Assembly (NCBI RefSeq): GCF_017573465.1
Contig: NZ_JAGEPF010000024.1
Location: 62,001 to 126,000, forward strand
Direction: 5' to 3'
Origin: Actinomadura violacea
GTDB taxonomy: Bacteria > Actinomycetota > Actinomycetes > Streptosporangiales > Streptosporangiaceae
DNA length: 64,000 nucleotides
Below the pieces are notes generated by a model. It saw only the letters and a list, made by a program, of their open reading frames with translations, made no database searches and had not been told where the DNA came from. Shown one piece after another: positions 39,264 through 47,995 of the stretch; within the stretch, counting starts at the first letter, position 1, and each line of letters opens with the position of its first letter. A program made the translations under genes and the position numbers.

Positions 39264-40895
39264 TCACGCCAGCGTGGCGCCCTCGACCGTCTCGGGGTCG
39301 GCCGGGCGGGCGCCGTCCCACAGCGCGGTCAGCGCGGTCGCCGCGAGCACCCGCACCCCGACCGGGATGCACCGCTCGTCGACGTCGAAGTCGCCGCGGT
39401 GCAGGTCGTACTCGCCGGGCGAGCCGGGCGTGCGGACGCCGAGCCGGGCGAGCGCGCCCGGGATCGACTCCAGGTACCAGCCGAAGTCCTCGCCGCCGAG
39501 GCTCTGCGGCGTCGGCACGACGCCCTCCGGTTCGAGGACCTGCGCGGCCGCGTCCCGGAACATCTGCACGCTCGCCGCCTCGTTCACCGTCGGCGGGACG
39601 CCGCGGACGTACTCCAGCGACGCCTCGACGTCGTAAGCGGCGGCGACCGACTGCAGCAGCGCCTTCATCATCTCCGGCGCGCGGTGCCACGCCTCGTCGT
39701 CCAGGCAGCGGACGGTGCCCTCGGCGACGCCGTCGTCGGGGATCGCGTTGGCGACCGACCCGGCCGACACCCGGCCCCACACCAGCGACAGGCTGGAGCG
39801 CGGGTCGACCCGCCGCGACAGCGCCGCCGGCAGCTCGGTGACGATCTTGGCGAGCGCGTAGACGAGGTCGGCGGTCAGGTGCGGCCGGGCGGTGTGCCCG
39901 CCGGGGCCGGTCACCTTCACGTACACCTTGTCGCAGGCCGCGGTGATCGGCCCGGAGCGCAGTCCCAGCTCGCCGACCTCGATGCGCGGGTCGCAGTGCA
40001 GCGCGAACGCGCGGTCCACCCCGGCGATGCCGCCGGCCGCCATCACGTCCAGCGCCCCGCCCGGGGTCTCCTCGGCCGGCTGGAACAGCAGCCGGACCCG
40101 GCCGGGCAGCAGCCCCGCCTCGGCCTGCTGCGCGAGGAACAGCCCGGCGCCCAGCACCATCGTGGTGTGCGCGTCGTGCCCGCAGGCGTGCGCGACGCCC
40201 GGCACGGTCGACCGGTACGGCACGTCCTCCTTCTCGTCCTGCAGCGGCAGCGCGTCGATGTCGGCGCGCAGCGCGATCGTCGGGCCGTCGCCCGGGCCGA
40301 TGTCGCAGAACAGCCCGGTGCCCTTCGGCAGGATCCGCGGTTCGAGCCCGGCGAGGCGCAGCCGCTCGGCGATCCGCGCGGTGGTGCGGTGCTCGTTGTA
40401 GCCCAGCTCGGGGTGCATGTGCAGGTCGCGGCGGAACGCGACGAGCTCCTCCTCGTGACGGGCGAGGAACACCTCGAGCTGCGGCCGCAGCGCGGCCGGG
40501 CGCTCGCTGCCCTCGGGGCCGTGCGGTCCCGGGGCGGTCGGTGGTTCAAGGCCGGGCATCACCCCGGGTCCCGGTTGTGTCATGTGCGCCCCCTGCGCGA
40601 GGGCGGGGCCGCTGGGCCGCCGCCCGGTGTTCTCCTCCGCGCCGCCGCTGCCGGCCGCGCGGACGTTCCCTCGTGTTCCGCCGGTGCCGCCCGCGTTGCC
40701 GGCGTCACCGCTGTCGTCGCGGGCCCCGGCGCCGCCGGCGCCCGCTCTGTGCTCGTCCGGAGCGGTGTTCTCGCCCGGCGCGTTGTTCTCGCCCGGCGCG
40801 GTCTTCCCGCCGGACGCGGTTTTCCCGCCGGACGCGTCCGCCGCGGTTCCCTCGGGGCGCCCGTCCGGCCGGTGCGGCTGCTCAGGCCCCGGCAT
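39264..40895 (-). CDS. M20-family metal-dependent amidohydrolase
   Basis: The 543-residue protein has an M20D amidohydrolase of about 400 residues at its C-terminus: FRRDLHMHPELGYNEHRTT, LRADIDALPLQDE, AHACGHDAHTTMVLGAG (metal Cys/His), FQPAEETPGGA (catalytic Glu) and SLGGEDFGWYLE. Such enzymes hydrolyse N-acyl amino acids, hippurate-like amides or indole conjugates; substrate unknown. The first 104 residues are low-complexity and include hexapeptide repeats from an 18-bp minisatellite. Two starts are credible: ATG 40895, overlapping the upstream gene by 14 nt with GGGGGAGG before it, or ATG 40583 with AGGGGG, which gives a normal-length 439-residue enzyme. I list the longer one with reservation. 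Confidence 0.85.
   Translation of the reverse strand: MPGPEQPHRPDGRPEGTAADASGGKTASGGKTAPGENNAPGENTAPDEHRAGAGGAGARDDSGDAGNAGGTGGTRGNVRAAGSGGAEENTGRRPSGPALAQGAHMTQPGPGVMPGLEPPTAPGPHGPEGSERPAALRPQLEVFLARHEEELVAFRRDLHMHPELGYNEHRTTARIAERLRLAGLEPRILPKGTGLFCDIGPGDGPTIALRADIDALPLQDEKEDVPYRSTVPGVAHACGHDAHTTMVLGAGLFLAQQAEAGLLPGRVRLLFQPAEETPGGALDVMAAGGIAGVDRAFALHCDPRIEVGELGLRSGPITAACDKVYVKVTGPGGHTARPHLTADLVYALAKIVTELPAALSRRVDPRSSLSLVWGRVSAGSVANAIPDDGVAEGTVRCLDDEAWHRAPEMMKALLQSVAAAYDVEASLEYVRGVPPTVNEAASVQMFRDAAAQVLEPEGVVPTPQSLGGEDFGWYLESIPGALARLGVRTPGSPGEYDLHRGDFDVDERCIPVGVRVLAATALTALWDGARPADPETVEGATLA
40765..40838. repeat. 18-bp minisatellite inside the amidohydrolase N-terminus
   Basis: Four units with 18-bp period begin at 40768, 40786, 40804 and 40822: two exact copies of TTCTCGCCCGGCGCG and two of TTCCCGCCGGACGCG, each followed by 3 variable bases. 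They encode hexapeptides of the pattern Ala/Ser-Gly-Gly/Glu-Lys/Asn-Thr/Asn-Ala in the M20 protein, if its long start is used. Confidence 0.7.
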
Positions 40896-42048
40896 GGACG
40901 ACCTCCCCCAGCGCGACGAACCTGTCCTCGGCGAGTTCGGTGACCGCCGCGTCGACGATGTTCTCCAGCGAGCCGCCGCCCGCGCGGATCGCGCGCTGCC
41001 GCTCGTAGGGGGCCCCGTTCTCCAGGACCTCGCCGGCGACCTTGAGCTCCTCGGCGCAGCCGAGCCGGTCGGCGACCGGCTCCAGCTCGCGGATCAGCTC
41101 GTACAGGTCGTCGCGCAGCGGTGCGGTGTTGCCGCCGTCGTCGGTGATGACGATGGCGTCGAGCCCGTAGCGGGTCGCGCGCCACTTGTTGTCGCGCACG
41201 ACCCACGCGGCCGGCCGCGGCAGCGTGTAGCCCCGGTCGAGCTGCTGCTCGAACAGCGTGACCAGGCTCTGGCACAGCGCCGCCGCCATGCCGACCTCGC
41301 GCATGGTGGGGATCCCGTCGAACATCCGGATCTCGACGGTGCCGAAGTCCGGGTGGGGGCGGATGTCCCACCACACCTCCTTGATGCTCCGGATGGTTCC
41401 GGCGCGCATCAGGGTGTCCATGTAATCCTCGAAGGCCGCCCAATCGTCCAGCAAGTGGGGAGGACCGGCCGTCGGCAGCTGACCGAAGACGACCGCCCGG
41501 CAGGACGCCAGCCCGGTGTCGGCGCCGCTCCAGAACGGGCTGGACGCGGTGAGCGCCAGGAAGTGCGGCAGGTAGGCCGACAGCGCGTTCACGATCGGGA
41601 TCGCCTTGGCGCCGTCGGAGACGCCCACGTGGACGTGCACGCCGAAGGTCTGGATGCGCCGGGCCAGCCACTGCATCTGCTCGACCAGGTCGGCGTAGCG
41701 CTGCGTCGGGGCCATCACCGCGTCGCGCCAGTCGCTGATCGGGTGGGTGCCGGTGCAGGCGAGCGCGATGCCGCGGTCGGCGGCGGCGGTGCGCAGCTCG
41801 CCGAGGGTGGCCGCGAGGTCGTTCTTGGCCTCGCCGACGGTGTGGCAGATCCCGGTCACCACCTCGACGGTGGACTCCATGAGCTCGTGCCGGACCTTGG
41901 GGATCTCGCCGCCCTCGCTGAGCGACGGCAGCGCGGCCAGCACCTGGCGCGCGTCCTGCCGCAGGTGCCGGGTCTCCGCATCGACGAGCTGGATCTCCCA
42001 CTCGACGCCGAGCGTCGTGCCCCTCGATGCGTTGAACTCAATGGCCAC
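40882..42048 (-). CDS. glutamate-cysteine ligase family protein (GCS2, YbdK type)
   Basis: The 388-residue carboxylate-amine ligase has TTLGVEWEIQLVD (metal Glu residues), ELMESTVEVVTGIC, TGTHPISDWRD, FGVHVHVGVSDG and EIRMFDGIPTM. In actinobacteria, which make mycothiol rather than glutathione, this YbdK-type family is common; its members form gamma-glutamyl amides with weak Cys activity, and the physiological product is unsettled. GTG at 42048 is chosen: GGAGG at 6-nt spacing, and the protein then begins directly at AIEFNASRG. The longer frame adds a Cys-rich stretch with no ribosome site. Its end overlaps the amidohydrolase, so both may act on one amide-type substrate. Confidence 0.9.
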   Translation of the reverse strand: MAIEFNASRGTTLGVEWEIQLVDAETRHLRQDARQVLAALPSLSEGGEIPKVRHELMESTVEVVTGICHTVGEAKNDLAATLGELRTAAADRGIALACTGTHPISDWRDAVMAPTQRYADLVEQMQWLARRIQTFGVHVHVGVSDGAKAIPIVNALSAYLPHFLALTASSPFWSGADTGLASCRAVVFGQLPTAGPPHLLDDWAAFEDYMDTLMRAGTIRSIKEVWWDIRPHPDFGTVEIRMFDGIPTMREVGMAAALCQSLVTLFEQQLDRGYTLPRPAAWVVRDNKWRATRYGLDAIVITDDGGNTAPLRDDLYELIRELEPVADRLGCAEELKVAGEVLENGAPYERQRAIRAGGGSLENIVDAAVTELAEDRFVALGEVVHAGA

Positions 42049-42485
42049 GGCCAACCTCCGTCCACAATCCTTGCAGGTCGTTGCGTGGCACGTGGCGCAA
42101 TTTAGCCAGCGGGTCCCTAAGCCTGGACAAACGCCGGTCCAGGTCACGTGTTCACACCATCATGGCGCCCGCGCCCGCCACCACGCCGGACTCCGTGCCC
42201 TTCGCGGATCAATTGACTCGTACGGGCGGCCCGCAGGCCCGTGCGTCCCCTACTTTTCGGTCATTGATCATGTACCCGACACCACTCGATCGAACTAGTC
42301 CGCCGGACCCAAAATACCTGCGGCGACGGACGGTGACCGACCCTAGCGTCCGCTTACCTACCGTGAGTAGTCATAAGCGCCACAAAAATCGTCTAATGCA
42401 CCATACGCCTCATCCGTCCCGAGCTTGCCGTCTTCACGGTCGGGTACCCCTTCGCCGGATGTGTCGCCTAGTCTTCGGGGGAGCC
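42049..42485. other. 437-bp divergent promoter region
   Basis: This stretch separates the minus-strand ligase from the plus-strand carboxypeptidase and is unusually AT-rich for the window between about 42200 and 42420. A TTGACT hexamer at 42213-42218 and a TAGTCT -10-like box at 42469-42474, just before the GGGGGAG site of the carboxypeptidase gene, are the visible signals. No open frame with a ribosome site and no riboswitch core was recognised. Confidence 0.4.
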
Positions 42486-43940
42486 ATGGGCGTGCGGGGC
42501 GGAACGGCCGCGGGACTGAGGAGCGTCGGAAGCTTGCGAGCAGGACGACAGGGGCGGACCGGAGTCCGGCGCGCCGTACCGGTGATCACTGTGCCGATGA
42601 TCGCGCCGCTGGCCGCGGCCTGCCTGCTGGCGCCCCCGGCCGCCGCCGCGGGCCCGGCCGCCGCGGCGCCGCACGGCGACCCCGTCGGCGGGCCCCAGCT
42701 GGCGAGCCGCGGCATCGTGCTGAACACGGCGCCCGGCGTCGCCGCGCTGCCGAAGCTGAAGTTCTCCTCCTACCTGGTCGCCGACGCCGACACCGGCGAG
42801 GTGCTGGCCGCCAAGGACCCGCACGGGCAGTACCTGCCGGCCAGCACGCTGAAGACGCTGACCTCGGCGACGCTCGTCACCAAGCTCGACCCGAACCGGC
42901 TCGTCCAGCCCTCGCAGAAGGCGTGCGACGTCGAGGGCACCAAGGTCGGGCTGACGCCGTCGATGAAGTACAAGGTCTCCGACCTGTTCCACGCGCTGAT
43001 GATGATGTCGGCGAACGACGCGGCGGTCACGCTCGCCGAGGCCAACGGCGGCATGCGCAAGACCATCGCCGACATGAACACCGAGGCGAAGTACCTGCAC
43101 GCCGACGACACGCTCGCCGCGTCGCCGAACGGTCTCGACGTCGACTACGGCCTCAACGTGCACACCCAGCACACCTCGGCCTACGACCTGGTGCTGTTCC
43201 TGCGGGAGGCGATGAAGAGCCCGCAGTTCCGGACGTACGTGCAGGCCACGCAGTTCCACTTCCCGGCGCCGCCGACCAAGAAGGAGAAGAAGAAGCACAA
43301 GAAGGTCGGCGGCTATCCGATCTTCACGCACAACAAGCTGCTGCCGGGCCAGAAGTACGGCTACCGGGGCATGCTCGGCGGCAAGAACGGCTACACCGTG
43401 CACGCCCAGCAGACCTACGTCGCCGAGGCGCGCCGCGACGGGCACACGATCATCGTCTCGGTGATGCACGGCGAGACCTCGCCGTTCCAGGCCGCCGCCA
43501 AGCTGCTGGACTGGGGCTTCGCCGCGCGCGGCAAGGTGCAGCCGGTCGGCACGCTGGCCGCGCCGGGCAACGCCCAGGCGAAGAAGCACGCCGACGGCGA
43601 GTCGGGCGGCGTGCTGCCCGGCACCTCGCTGGACTCCTCGGGCGGCTCGTCCGCGCTCGGCTACGAGATCGGCGGCGGGACGCTCGGCGCGCTGCTGGCC
43701 ATCGGCGTGCTGTTCGCGGTGTACCGCCGCCGGCGCCGCCACCCGGCGCCGCGTCCGGCCGGGGGCCCTGGGGGCTCCGGGCCCGCGGGGAGTGCCCGCG
43801 ATTACGGGGCGCCCTACGACCACGGGCCCGCCAACGAGGGGCCCTACAACGGCGGCCGTTCCCACAGTGAGCCGTACAACGACGCCTCGTACAACGAAGC
43901 CCCTTACGACGACGGCTCGTACAACGACGGGGCGCGCTAG
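42486..43940 (+). CDS. dacC: D-alanyl-D-alanine carboxypeptidase (penicillin-binding protein, S11 family)
   Basis: The 484-residue exported serine DD-peptidase trims pentapeptides in peptidoglycan. An Arg-rich start is followed by a signal/anchor core about residues 34-61. Motifs: PASTLKT (SxxK, near residue 119), MSANDAAV (SxN, near 175) and GGKNGYTVHA (KTG-box variant KNG, near 300). After the catalytic domain come a linker, a C-terminal membrane helix (LGALLAIGVLFAVYRRRRR) and a tail of Tyr-Asn-Asp/Gly-type repeats. So the protein is probably anchored at both ends with a cytoplasmic tail. ATG at 42486 is preceded by GGGGGAG. A Lys-rich insert (KKEKKKHKK) sits before the KNG box. Confidence 0.9.
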   Translation: MGVRGGTAAGLRSVGSLRAGRQGRTGVRRAVPVITVPMIAPLAAACLLAPPAAAAGPAAAAPHGDPVGGPQLASRGIVLNTAPGVAALPKLKFSSYLVADADTGEVLAAKDPHGQYLPASTLKTLTSATLVTKLDPNRLVQPSQKACDVEGTKVGLTPSMKYKVSDLFHALMMMSANDAAVTLAEANGGMRKTIADMNTEAKYLHADDTLAASPNGLDVDYGLNVHTQHTSAYDLVLFLREAMKSPQFRTYVQATQFHFPAPPTKKEKKKHKKVGGYPIFTHNKLLPGQKYGYRGMLGGKNGYTVHAQQTYVAEARRDGHTIIVSVMHGETSPFQAAAKLLDWGFAARGKVQPVGTLAAPGNAQAKKHADGESGGVLPGTSLDSSGGSSALGYEIGGGTLGALLAIGVLFAVYRRRRRHPAPRPAGGPGGSGPAGSARDYGAPYDHGPANEGPYNGGRSHSEPYNDASYNEAPYDDGSYNDGAR

Positions 43941-43946
43941 CGCCGG

Positions 43947-45020
43947 TCAGGACGCCCGGGCCGTCGCGCCGCCGTCCCGCTTCGGTTCCCGCGGCTCCCC
44001 CGGTTCCTTCGGCTCCTTCGGTTCACGGGCCTCACGGGGTTCCCGGGGCTCACGGGGTTCCCGCAGTTCGCCGATCTCCTGTTCGGCGACGTTCTCCGGG
44101 TCCGCCGCGTCGGCCGTCAGCACGACGCGGCGGGTCGCCGTCCACGCGGCGACGAACAGCGTGAACCGGGACACGATGTTGATCCACACCATCAGGCCGA
44201 CGAGGACGGCGAACGAGGCGTAGACCGGGTTCTGCGTCGTCCGGCCGATCAGCAGCGTCGCGACCTGCTTGAGCAGCTCCAGCCCGAGCGCGCCGAACAG
44301 CGCGCCGCGGATGATCCGCCGCCACGGCGCGATCGTCCCCGACAGCCGGGTGAACAGCACCAGGAAGATCACCGTGTCGAACGCGACGGCGCAGGCCAGC
44401 GACAGCAGCCGCAGCCCGGTGCCGGCGCCCGGGACGTGCTGCAGCGAGAACCAGCCGAGCACGGTGTGGGTCGCCGACGAGGTGACCGCCGACACCGCCA
44501 TCCCGCAGATGAGGACGACGCCGAGGAAGGCGAGCACGGCCAGGTCCCACAGCCGCTTGAGGAAGAAGTTGCCGCCGCCGGTGGGCGGGTTGCCCCAGAT
44601 GTCGCGGAGCGACTCGCGCAGCACCTGCACCCAGCCGAGCCCGGTGAACAGCAGCGCGACCAGGCCGACGACGCCGACCGCCGCCTTGGACTGGGCGATC
44701 TGCTCCACCTGCAGCTGGTCCGACAGGCCCGGCAGCAGCTCCCGGACGGCCTTGACGAAGTAGTCGCGGGCCTGCGTGCTGATCCCCACCAGGTAGCCGA
44801 GCAGCGAGTACGCCAGCGCGAGCAGCGGGAAGAACGACAGGAACCCGTAGCAGGTCAGGGCGGCGGCGAGCCGGTCGCCGCGGCGCTCCTGGTAGCGCTC
44901 GAACGCGCGGGCGAGGTGGTCGAACCAGCGCCAGCGGGCGCGCGCCGCGCCGAGCAGGTCCTTCCCGGCCTCCAGCAGTGCCTCGGTCCGCCGCTGAACC
45001 CCGTTGATCACCTGCCGCAT
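43947..45020 (-). CDS. YihY/BrkB-family inner-membrane protein
   Basis: The 357-residue membrane protein has six to seven hydrophobic segments. The family signature is ERRGDRLAAALTCYGFLSFFP at about residues 45-67, followed by GLGWVQVLRESLRDIWGNPP. It was once called tRNA-processing RNase BN, which has been disproved for this family; its actual role (possibly transport or envelope) is unknown. The C-terminal 32 residues are tandem Arg/Lys-Glu-Pro units (REPREPREPREAREPKEP), a charged disordered tail. ATG at 45020 gives the usual cytoplasmic N-terminus; no strong ribosome site is visible. Its 3' end is 6 bp from that of the convergent carboxypeptidase. Confidence 0.88.
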   Translation of the reverse strand: MRQVINGVQRRTEALLEAGKDLLGAARARWRWFDHLARAFERYQERRGDRLAAALTCYGFLSFFPLLALAYSLLGYLVGISTQARDYFVKAVRELLPGLSDQLQVEQIAQSKAAVGVVGLVALLFTGLGWVQVLRESLRDIWGNPPTGGGNFFLKRLWDLAVLAFLGVVLICGMAVSAVTSSATHTVLGWFSLQHVPGAGTGLRLLSLACAVAFDTVIFLVLFTRLSGTIAPWRRIIRGALFGALGLELLKQVATLLIGRTTQNPVYASFAVLVGLMVWINIVSRFTLFVAAWTATRRVVLTADAADPENVAEQEIGELREPREPREPREAREPKEPKEPGEPREPKRDGGATARAS

Positions 45021-45066
45021 GTACGCAACGTACCCAACCCTTGCCGCTCGATGCGGCGGACGGTAA

Positions 45067-45654
45067 TCAACCGTTGAACGTTGAGTGGCGTTTCCCATTG
45101 CCGAACAGGAAATCGCATTGCGGCCGCCAGACGCCGTCCAGGCCGTGCTCGTACAGCGAGAAGCCCCACGCCTCGAACTCGGAGCGGTAGCCGGACATGT
45201 CCTTGTACGCGCGGTCCATCACGTCGTCGGGCAGGTGGTGGGCGATGGTGATGTGCGGGTGGTACGGGAACGGCAGCGGCCGCGCGAGCGGCCCCGACGC
45301 GACCTTCGCCTGGACGCGCTCACAGCCGCCGATTCCCTGCGCCAGCGCCACGAACACGACCGGGGACACCGGTCGGAACGTTCCGCTGCCGCGCAAGCGG
45401 ATGCGGAACGGACGCTCCGAATGCGCGACGCCCAGCAGATGCGCCTCGATCGCCTCGAGCTCGCCCGCGGCGACCTCGGTCGGCGGCATCAGCGTGATGT
45501 GCGTCGGGATCGCGGTGGCGAGGGGGTCGCCGTAGGACGCGCGGGTGCGCTGCAGCTGCGTGCCGTACGGCTCGGGGACCGGGATCGCCACCCCGATCAT
45601 CCGGACGCCGCCGGCCTGGCCCGCGGGCATCCCCACGAAGGTGTCCGCGGGCAC
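45067..45654 (-). CDS. 2'-5' RNA ligase / 2H phosphoesterase superfamily protein
   Basis: The 195-residue protein shows two HxT motifs in the right places: THITLMPP (about residue 51) and HPHITIAHH (about 136), the catalytic tetrad of 2H phosphoesterases that hydrolyse or ligate 2',5' and cyclic phosphodiesters of RNA. Physiological substrate unknown. Start choice is not firm: GTG 45654 has GAGGGGG upstream; GTG 45678 or ATG 45600 are also in frame. It follows trpS by 26 bp on the same strand and may be cotranscribed, a pairing that suggests an RNA-related housekeeping role but proves nothing. Confidence 0.8.
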   Translation of the reverse strand: MPADTFVGMPAGQAGGVRMIGVAIPVPEPYGTQLQRTRASYGDPLATAIPTHITLMPPTEVAAGELEAIEAHLLGVAHSERPFRIRLRGSGTFRPVSPVVFVALAQGIGGCERVQAKVASGPLARPLPFPYHPHITIAHHLPDDVMDRAYKDMSGYRSEFEAWGFSLYEHGLDGVWRPQCDFLFGNGKRHSTFNG

Positions 45655-45680
45655 GGGCCCGGCCCCCTCGCCGGCCACGG

Positions 45681-46760
45681 TCAGCGACCGCGTCCCACGA
45701 AGCCGACCCGTTCGCGGACGGTCTCCATCGTGCGCGCGGCGACCGCCCCGGCGTGCTCGGCGCCCCGCTCCAGGATCCGGTCGAGCTCGGCCGGGTCGTC
45801 CAGCAGCTCGGCGGTGCGCTCCCGGATCGGGGTGAACGTGCCGAGGACGACCTCGGCGAGGTCCTTCTTGAACTGGCCGTAGCCGGACCCCGCGTACTTG
45901 GCCTCCAGGTCGGGGATCGGCGTGCCGTCCAGCGCGGAGTAGATCCGCAGCAGGTTGGTGACGCCGGCCTTCTTCTCCTCGTCGTAGACGACCTCGGAGC
46001 CGGTGTCGGTGACCGCGCGCATGATCTTCTTGCGCATCGGGCCGGGCTCCTCCAGCACGTCGATGATGCCCTGCGGCGAGGACGCCGACTTGCTCATCTT
46101 CGCGTCCGGCTCCTGCAGGTCGGTGATCTTCGCGGCGCCCGCCGGGATGTGCGCCTCCGGCGCCACGAACGTCTCGCCGAACCGGTGGTTGAACCGCTGC
46201 GCGAGCGTCCTGGTCAGCTCCAGGTGCTGCCGCTGGTCCTCGCCGACCGGGACGCGCAGCACCGTGCTCCCGGGCTCCGGGGTGTACAGCAGGATGTCGG
46301 CGGCCTGCAGGACCGGGTAGGTGAACAGCCCGACGCTCGTCGCCGACGACCCCTGCTTGGTCGACTTGTCCTTGAACTGGGTCATCCGGCTCGCCTCGCC
46401 GAACCCGGTGAGGCAGCCGAGCACCCACGCCAGCTCGGCGTGCTCGGGGACGTGGCTCTGCACGAACAGCGCGGCGCGGCCCGGGTCGACGCCCATCGCG
46501 ATCAGCTGCGCGGCCGACACGCGGGTGCGGCGCCGCAGCAGCTCGGGGTCGTGCTCCACGGTGATCGCGTGCAGGTCGACCACGCAGTAGAACGCCTCGT
46601 GCGCGTCCTGGAGCGACACCCACTGCCGCAACGCGCCCAGGTAGTTGCCGAGGTGGAAGGAGTCGGCGGTGGGCTGGATGCCGGAGAGCACCCGCGGGGC
46701 GGGCGCGCCGGCCGCCGTGGGGCCGGACTCTGCGGGGCTGGACGCTTCGGGCATGTGCAC
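45681..46760 (-). CDS. trpS: tryptophanyl-tRNA synthetase
   Basis: The 359-residue class I synthetase charges tRNA-Trp. HIGH-equivalent FHLGNYLGAL (about 35-44) and KMSKS loop DAKMSKSASSPQG (about 221-233) are intact; GEDQRQHLELTRTLAQRFN is the ATP/Trp region. A 20-residue Ser/Ala/Pro-rich leader precedes the Rossmann fold (RVLSGIQPTADSFHL). The start at 46760 is GTG, 12 bp after the end of the CBS-domain gene. No second trpS is in the window. Some actinomycetes carry an indolmycin-resistant second copy; this one shows nothing that marks it as such. Confidence 0.96.
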   Translation of the reverse strand: MHMPEASSPAESGPTAAGAPAPRVLSGIQPTADSFHLGNYLGALRQWVSLQDAHEAFYCVVDLHAITVEHDPELLRRRTRVSAAQLIAMGVDPGRAALFVQSHVPEHAELAWVLGCLTGFGEASRMTQFKDKSTKQGSSATSVGLFTYPVLQAADILLYTPEPGSTVLRVPVGEDQRQHLELTRTLAQRFNHRFGETFVAPEAHIPAGAAKITDLQEPDAKMSKSASSPQGIIDVLEEPGPMRKKIMRAVTDTGSEVVYDEEKKAGVTNLLRIYSALDGTPIPDLEAKYAGSGYGQFKKDLAEVVLGTFTPIRERTAELLDDPAELDRILERGAEHAGAVAARTMETVRERVGFVGRGR

Positions 46761-46772
46761 GGACCGATTCTC

Positions 46773-47870
46773 TCAGGTGTCGTCGGAGGCTCCGCCGCCG
46801 GTGGCGGCGTCGCCGGCCGGCCGCGGGGCCGCGGCCGGGGGCACGGGCGTCGCCGGCACCGCGGGCCGCACCGCCGGCCGCGCTGACCACCGCGCCGCCG
46901 GCGGGACCGCCTGCAGTGCCGCCTGGGGCGCCGCCCGCGGCGTGACGCGCACGCGGGCCACCCGCCGGCCCTCCATCCGGGCCACCCGCAGCTCCCGGTC
47001 CGCGGACCGCACCGAGTCGCCCTCGGCGGGCACGCGGCCGAGCACCGCCATGATGTGCCCGGCGACCGTCTCGTACGGCCCGGCCGGCAACCGGATGCCG
47101 GTCTCGGCGGCGAAGTCGTCCAGGTTGAGCAGGCCGTCGACCTCGACCACGCCGCCGTGCAGGCGCCGCGCCTGCGCGTCCTGGACATCATATTCGTCGC
47201 GGATGTCGCCGATCAGCTCCTCCATCAGGTCCTCGAGGGTGACGATCCCGGCGACGCCGCCGTACTCGTCCATGACGATCGCCAGGTGGCAGCCCTCCCG
47301 CCGCATCTCCGACAGCACCGGCAGCACCCGCTGCGAGGCCGGCAGGAACTTCACCGGCCGCACCAGCGACCCCACCGGCCGCACCCCATCGGCCATAGAA
47401 CCGTCGGCCGGGGCACCGCCGGCCGGGGCGCCGTCCCGGTCCTCGGGGACGAGCAGGTCGCGGATGTGCACGAAGCCGATCACCTCGTCGTGCGAGCCGC
47501 GGCACACCGGGAACCGCGAGTGCGGGCTGCCCGCCGCGGCCCGCGCCGCCGTCGCCACCGGCAGCGCCGCGTCCAGGAACACCACCTCGGTGCGCGGCAC
47601 CAGCACCTCCCGCAGCGGCCGCTCCCCCGCCGCGAACACCTCCTCAATCAGGGCGCGCTCGTCCGCGGCGATCTGCGTGTTCTCCGCCACGAGCGCCCGC
47701 ATCCGCTCGGCGGTCGGCTCCTCGCGCAGCGCGCTCGGGTCGCCGCCCGACAGCCGCACCACCAGGTCGGCGGAGGCGGACAGCAGCCACACCAGCGGCC
47801 GCGCGAGCCGCCCCGGCGGCCGCAACGCCGCCGGAACGGGCGCGGGCTCGGCGCCGGACGTCCGGTCCAT
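46773..47870 (-). CDS. CBS-domain / CorC-HlyC transporter-associated protein lacking a full DUF21 domain
   Basis: This 365-residue protein has two CBS domains (about 84-142 and 168-225; FPVCRGSHDEVIGFVHIRDLL and HLAIVMDEYGGVAGIVTLED) and a C-terminal CorC_HlyC domain (DGLLNLDDFAAETGI). In CNNM/hemolysin C-type Mg/Co exporters these follow a DUF21 membrane domain; here only the last membrane-proximal helix (PLVWLLSASADLVVRL) remains and the product begins MDRTSG. So it is either a natural short form or has lost its N-terminus. An Ala/Gly/Pro insert lies between the CBS domains, and the C-terminal 45 residues are Ala/Pro-rich. ATG at 47870 has a GAAGGT site. Confidence 0.82.
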   Translation of the reverse strand: MDRTSGAEPAPVPAALRPPGRLARPLVWLLSASADLVVRLSGGDPSALREEPTAERMRALVAENTQIAADERALIEEVFAAGERPLREVLVPRTEVVFLDAALPVATAARAAAGSPHSRFPVCRGSHDEVIGFVHIRDLLVPEDRDGAPAGGAPADGSMADGVRPVGSLVRPVKFLPASQRVLPVLSEMRREGCHLAIVMDEYGGVAGIVTLEDLMEELIGDIRDEYDVQDAQARRLHGGVVEVDGLLNLDDFAAETGIRLPAGPYETVAGHIMAVLGRVPAEGDSVRSADRELRVARMEGRRVARVRVTPRAAPQAALQAVPPAARWSARPAVRPAVPATPVPPAAAPRPAGDAATGGGASDDT

Positions 47871-47944
47871 GGGGTGAACCTTCCCGTTCCGGGCCCCGGA
47901 TAGCCGGGCCGCCCGTTCGGGATCTCCGCGGGCGGCGTTGCGGA

Positions 47945-47950
47945 TAGCCT
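47945..47950 (+). promoter_or_regulatory. -10-like box upstream of galE
   Basis: TAGCCT about 46 nt before the galE start, in the only intergenic space between the divergent CBS-domain gene and galE; the start itself has GGGAGG. Confidence 0.4.
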
Positions 47951-47995
47951 GGACGGCGCTCCGCGATCCAGTCCGTCTTCTCGGGAGGTCCGTAC

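Noticed and set aside
36362..39841. Long plus-strand frame over the nucleoside ABC importer
   Set aside because: Lies opposite the ATPase and bmpA genes, which have clear catalytic and lipobox motifs.
40765..40838. CRISPR array
   Set aside because: Units are 18 bp, contiguous, without spacers, and in a coding frame.
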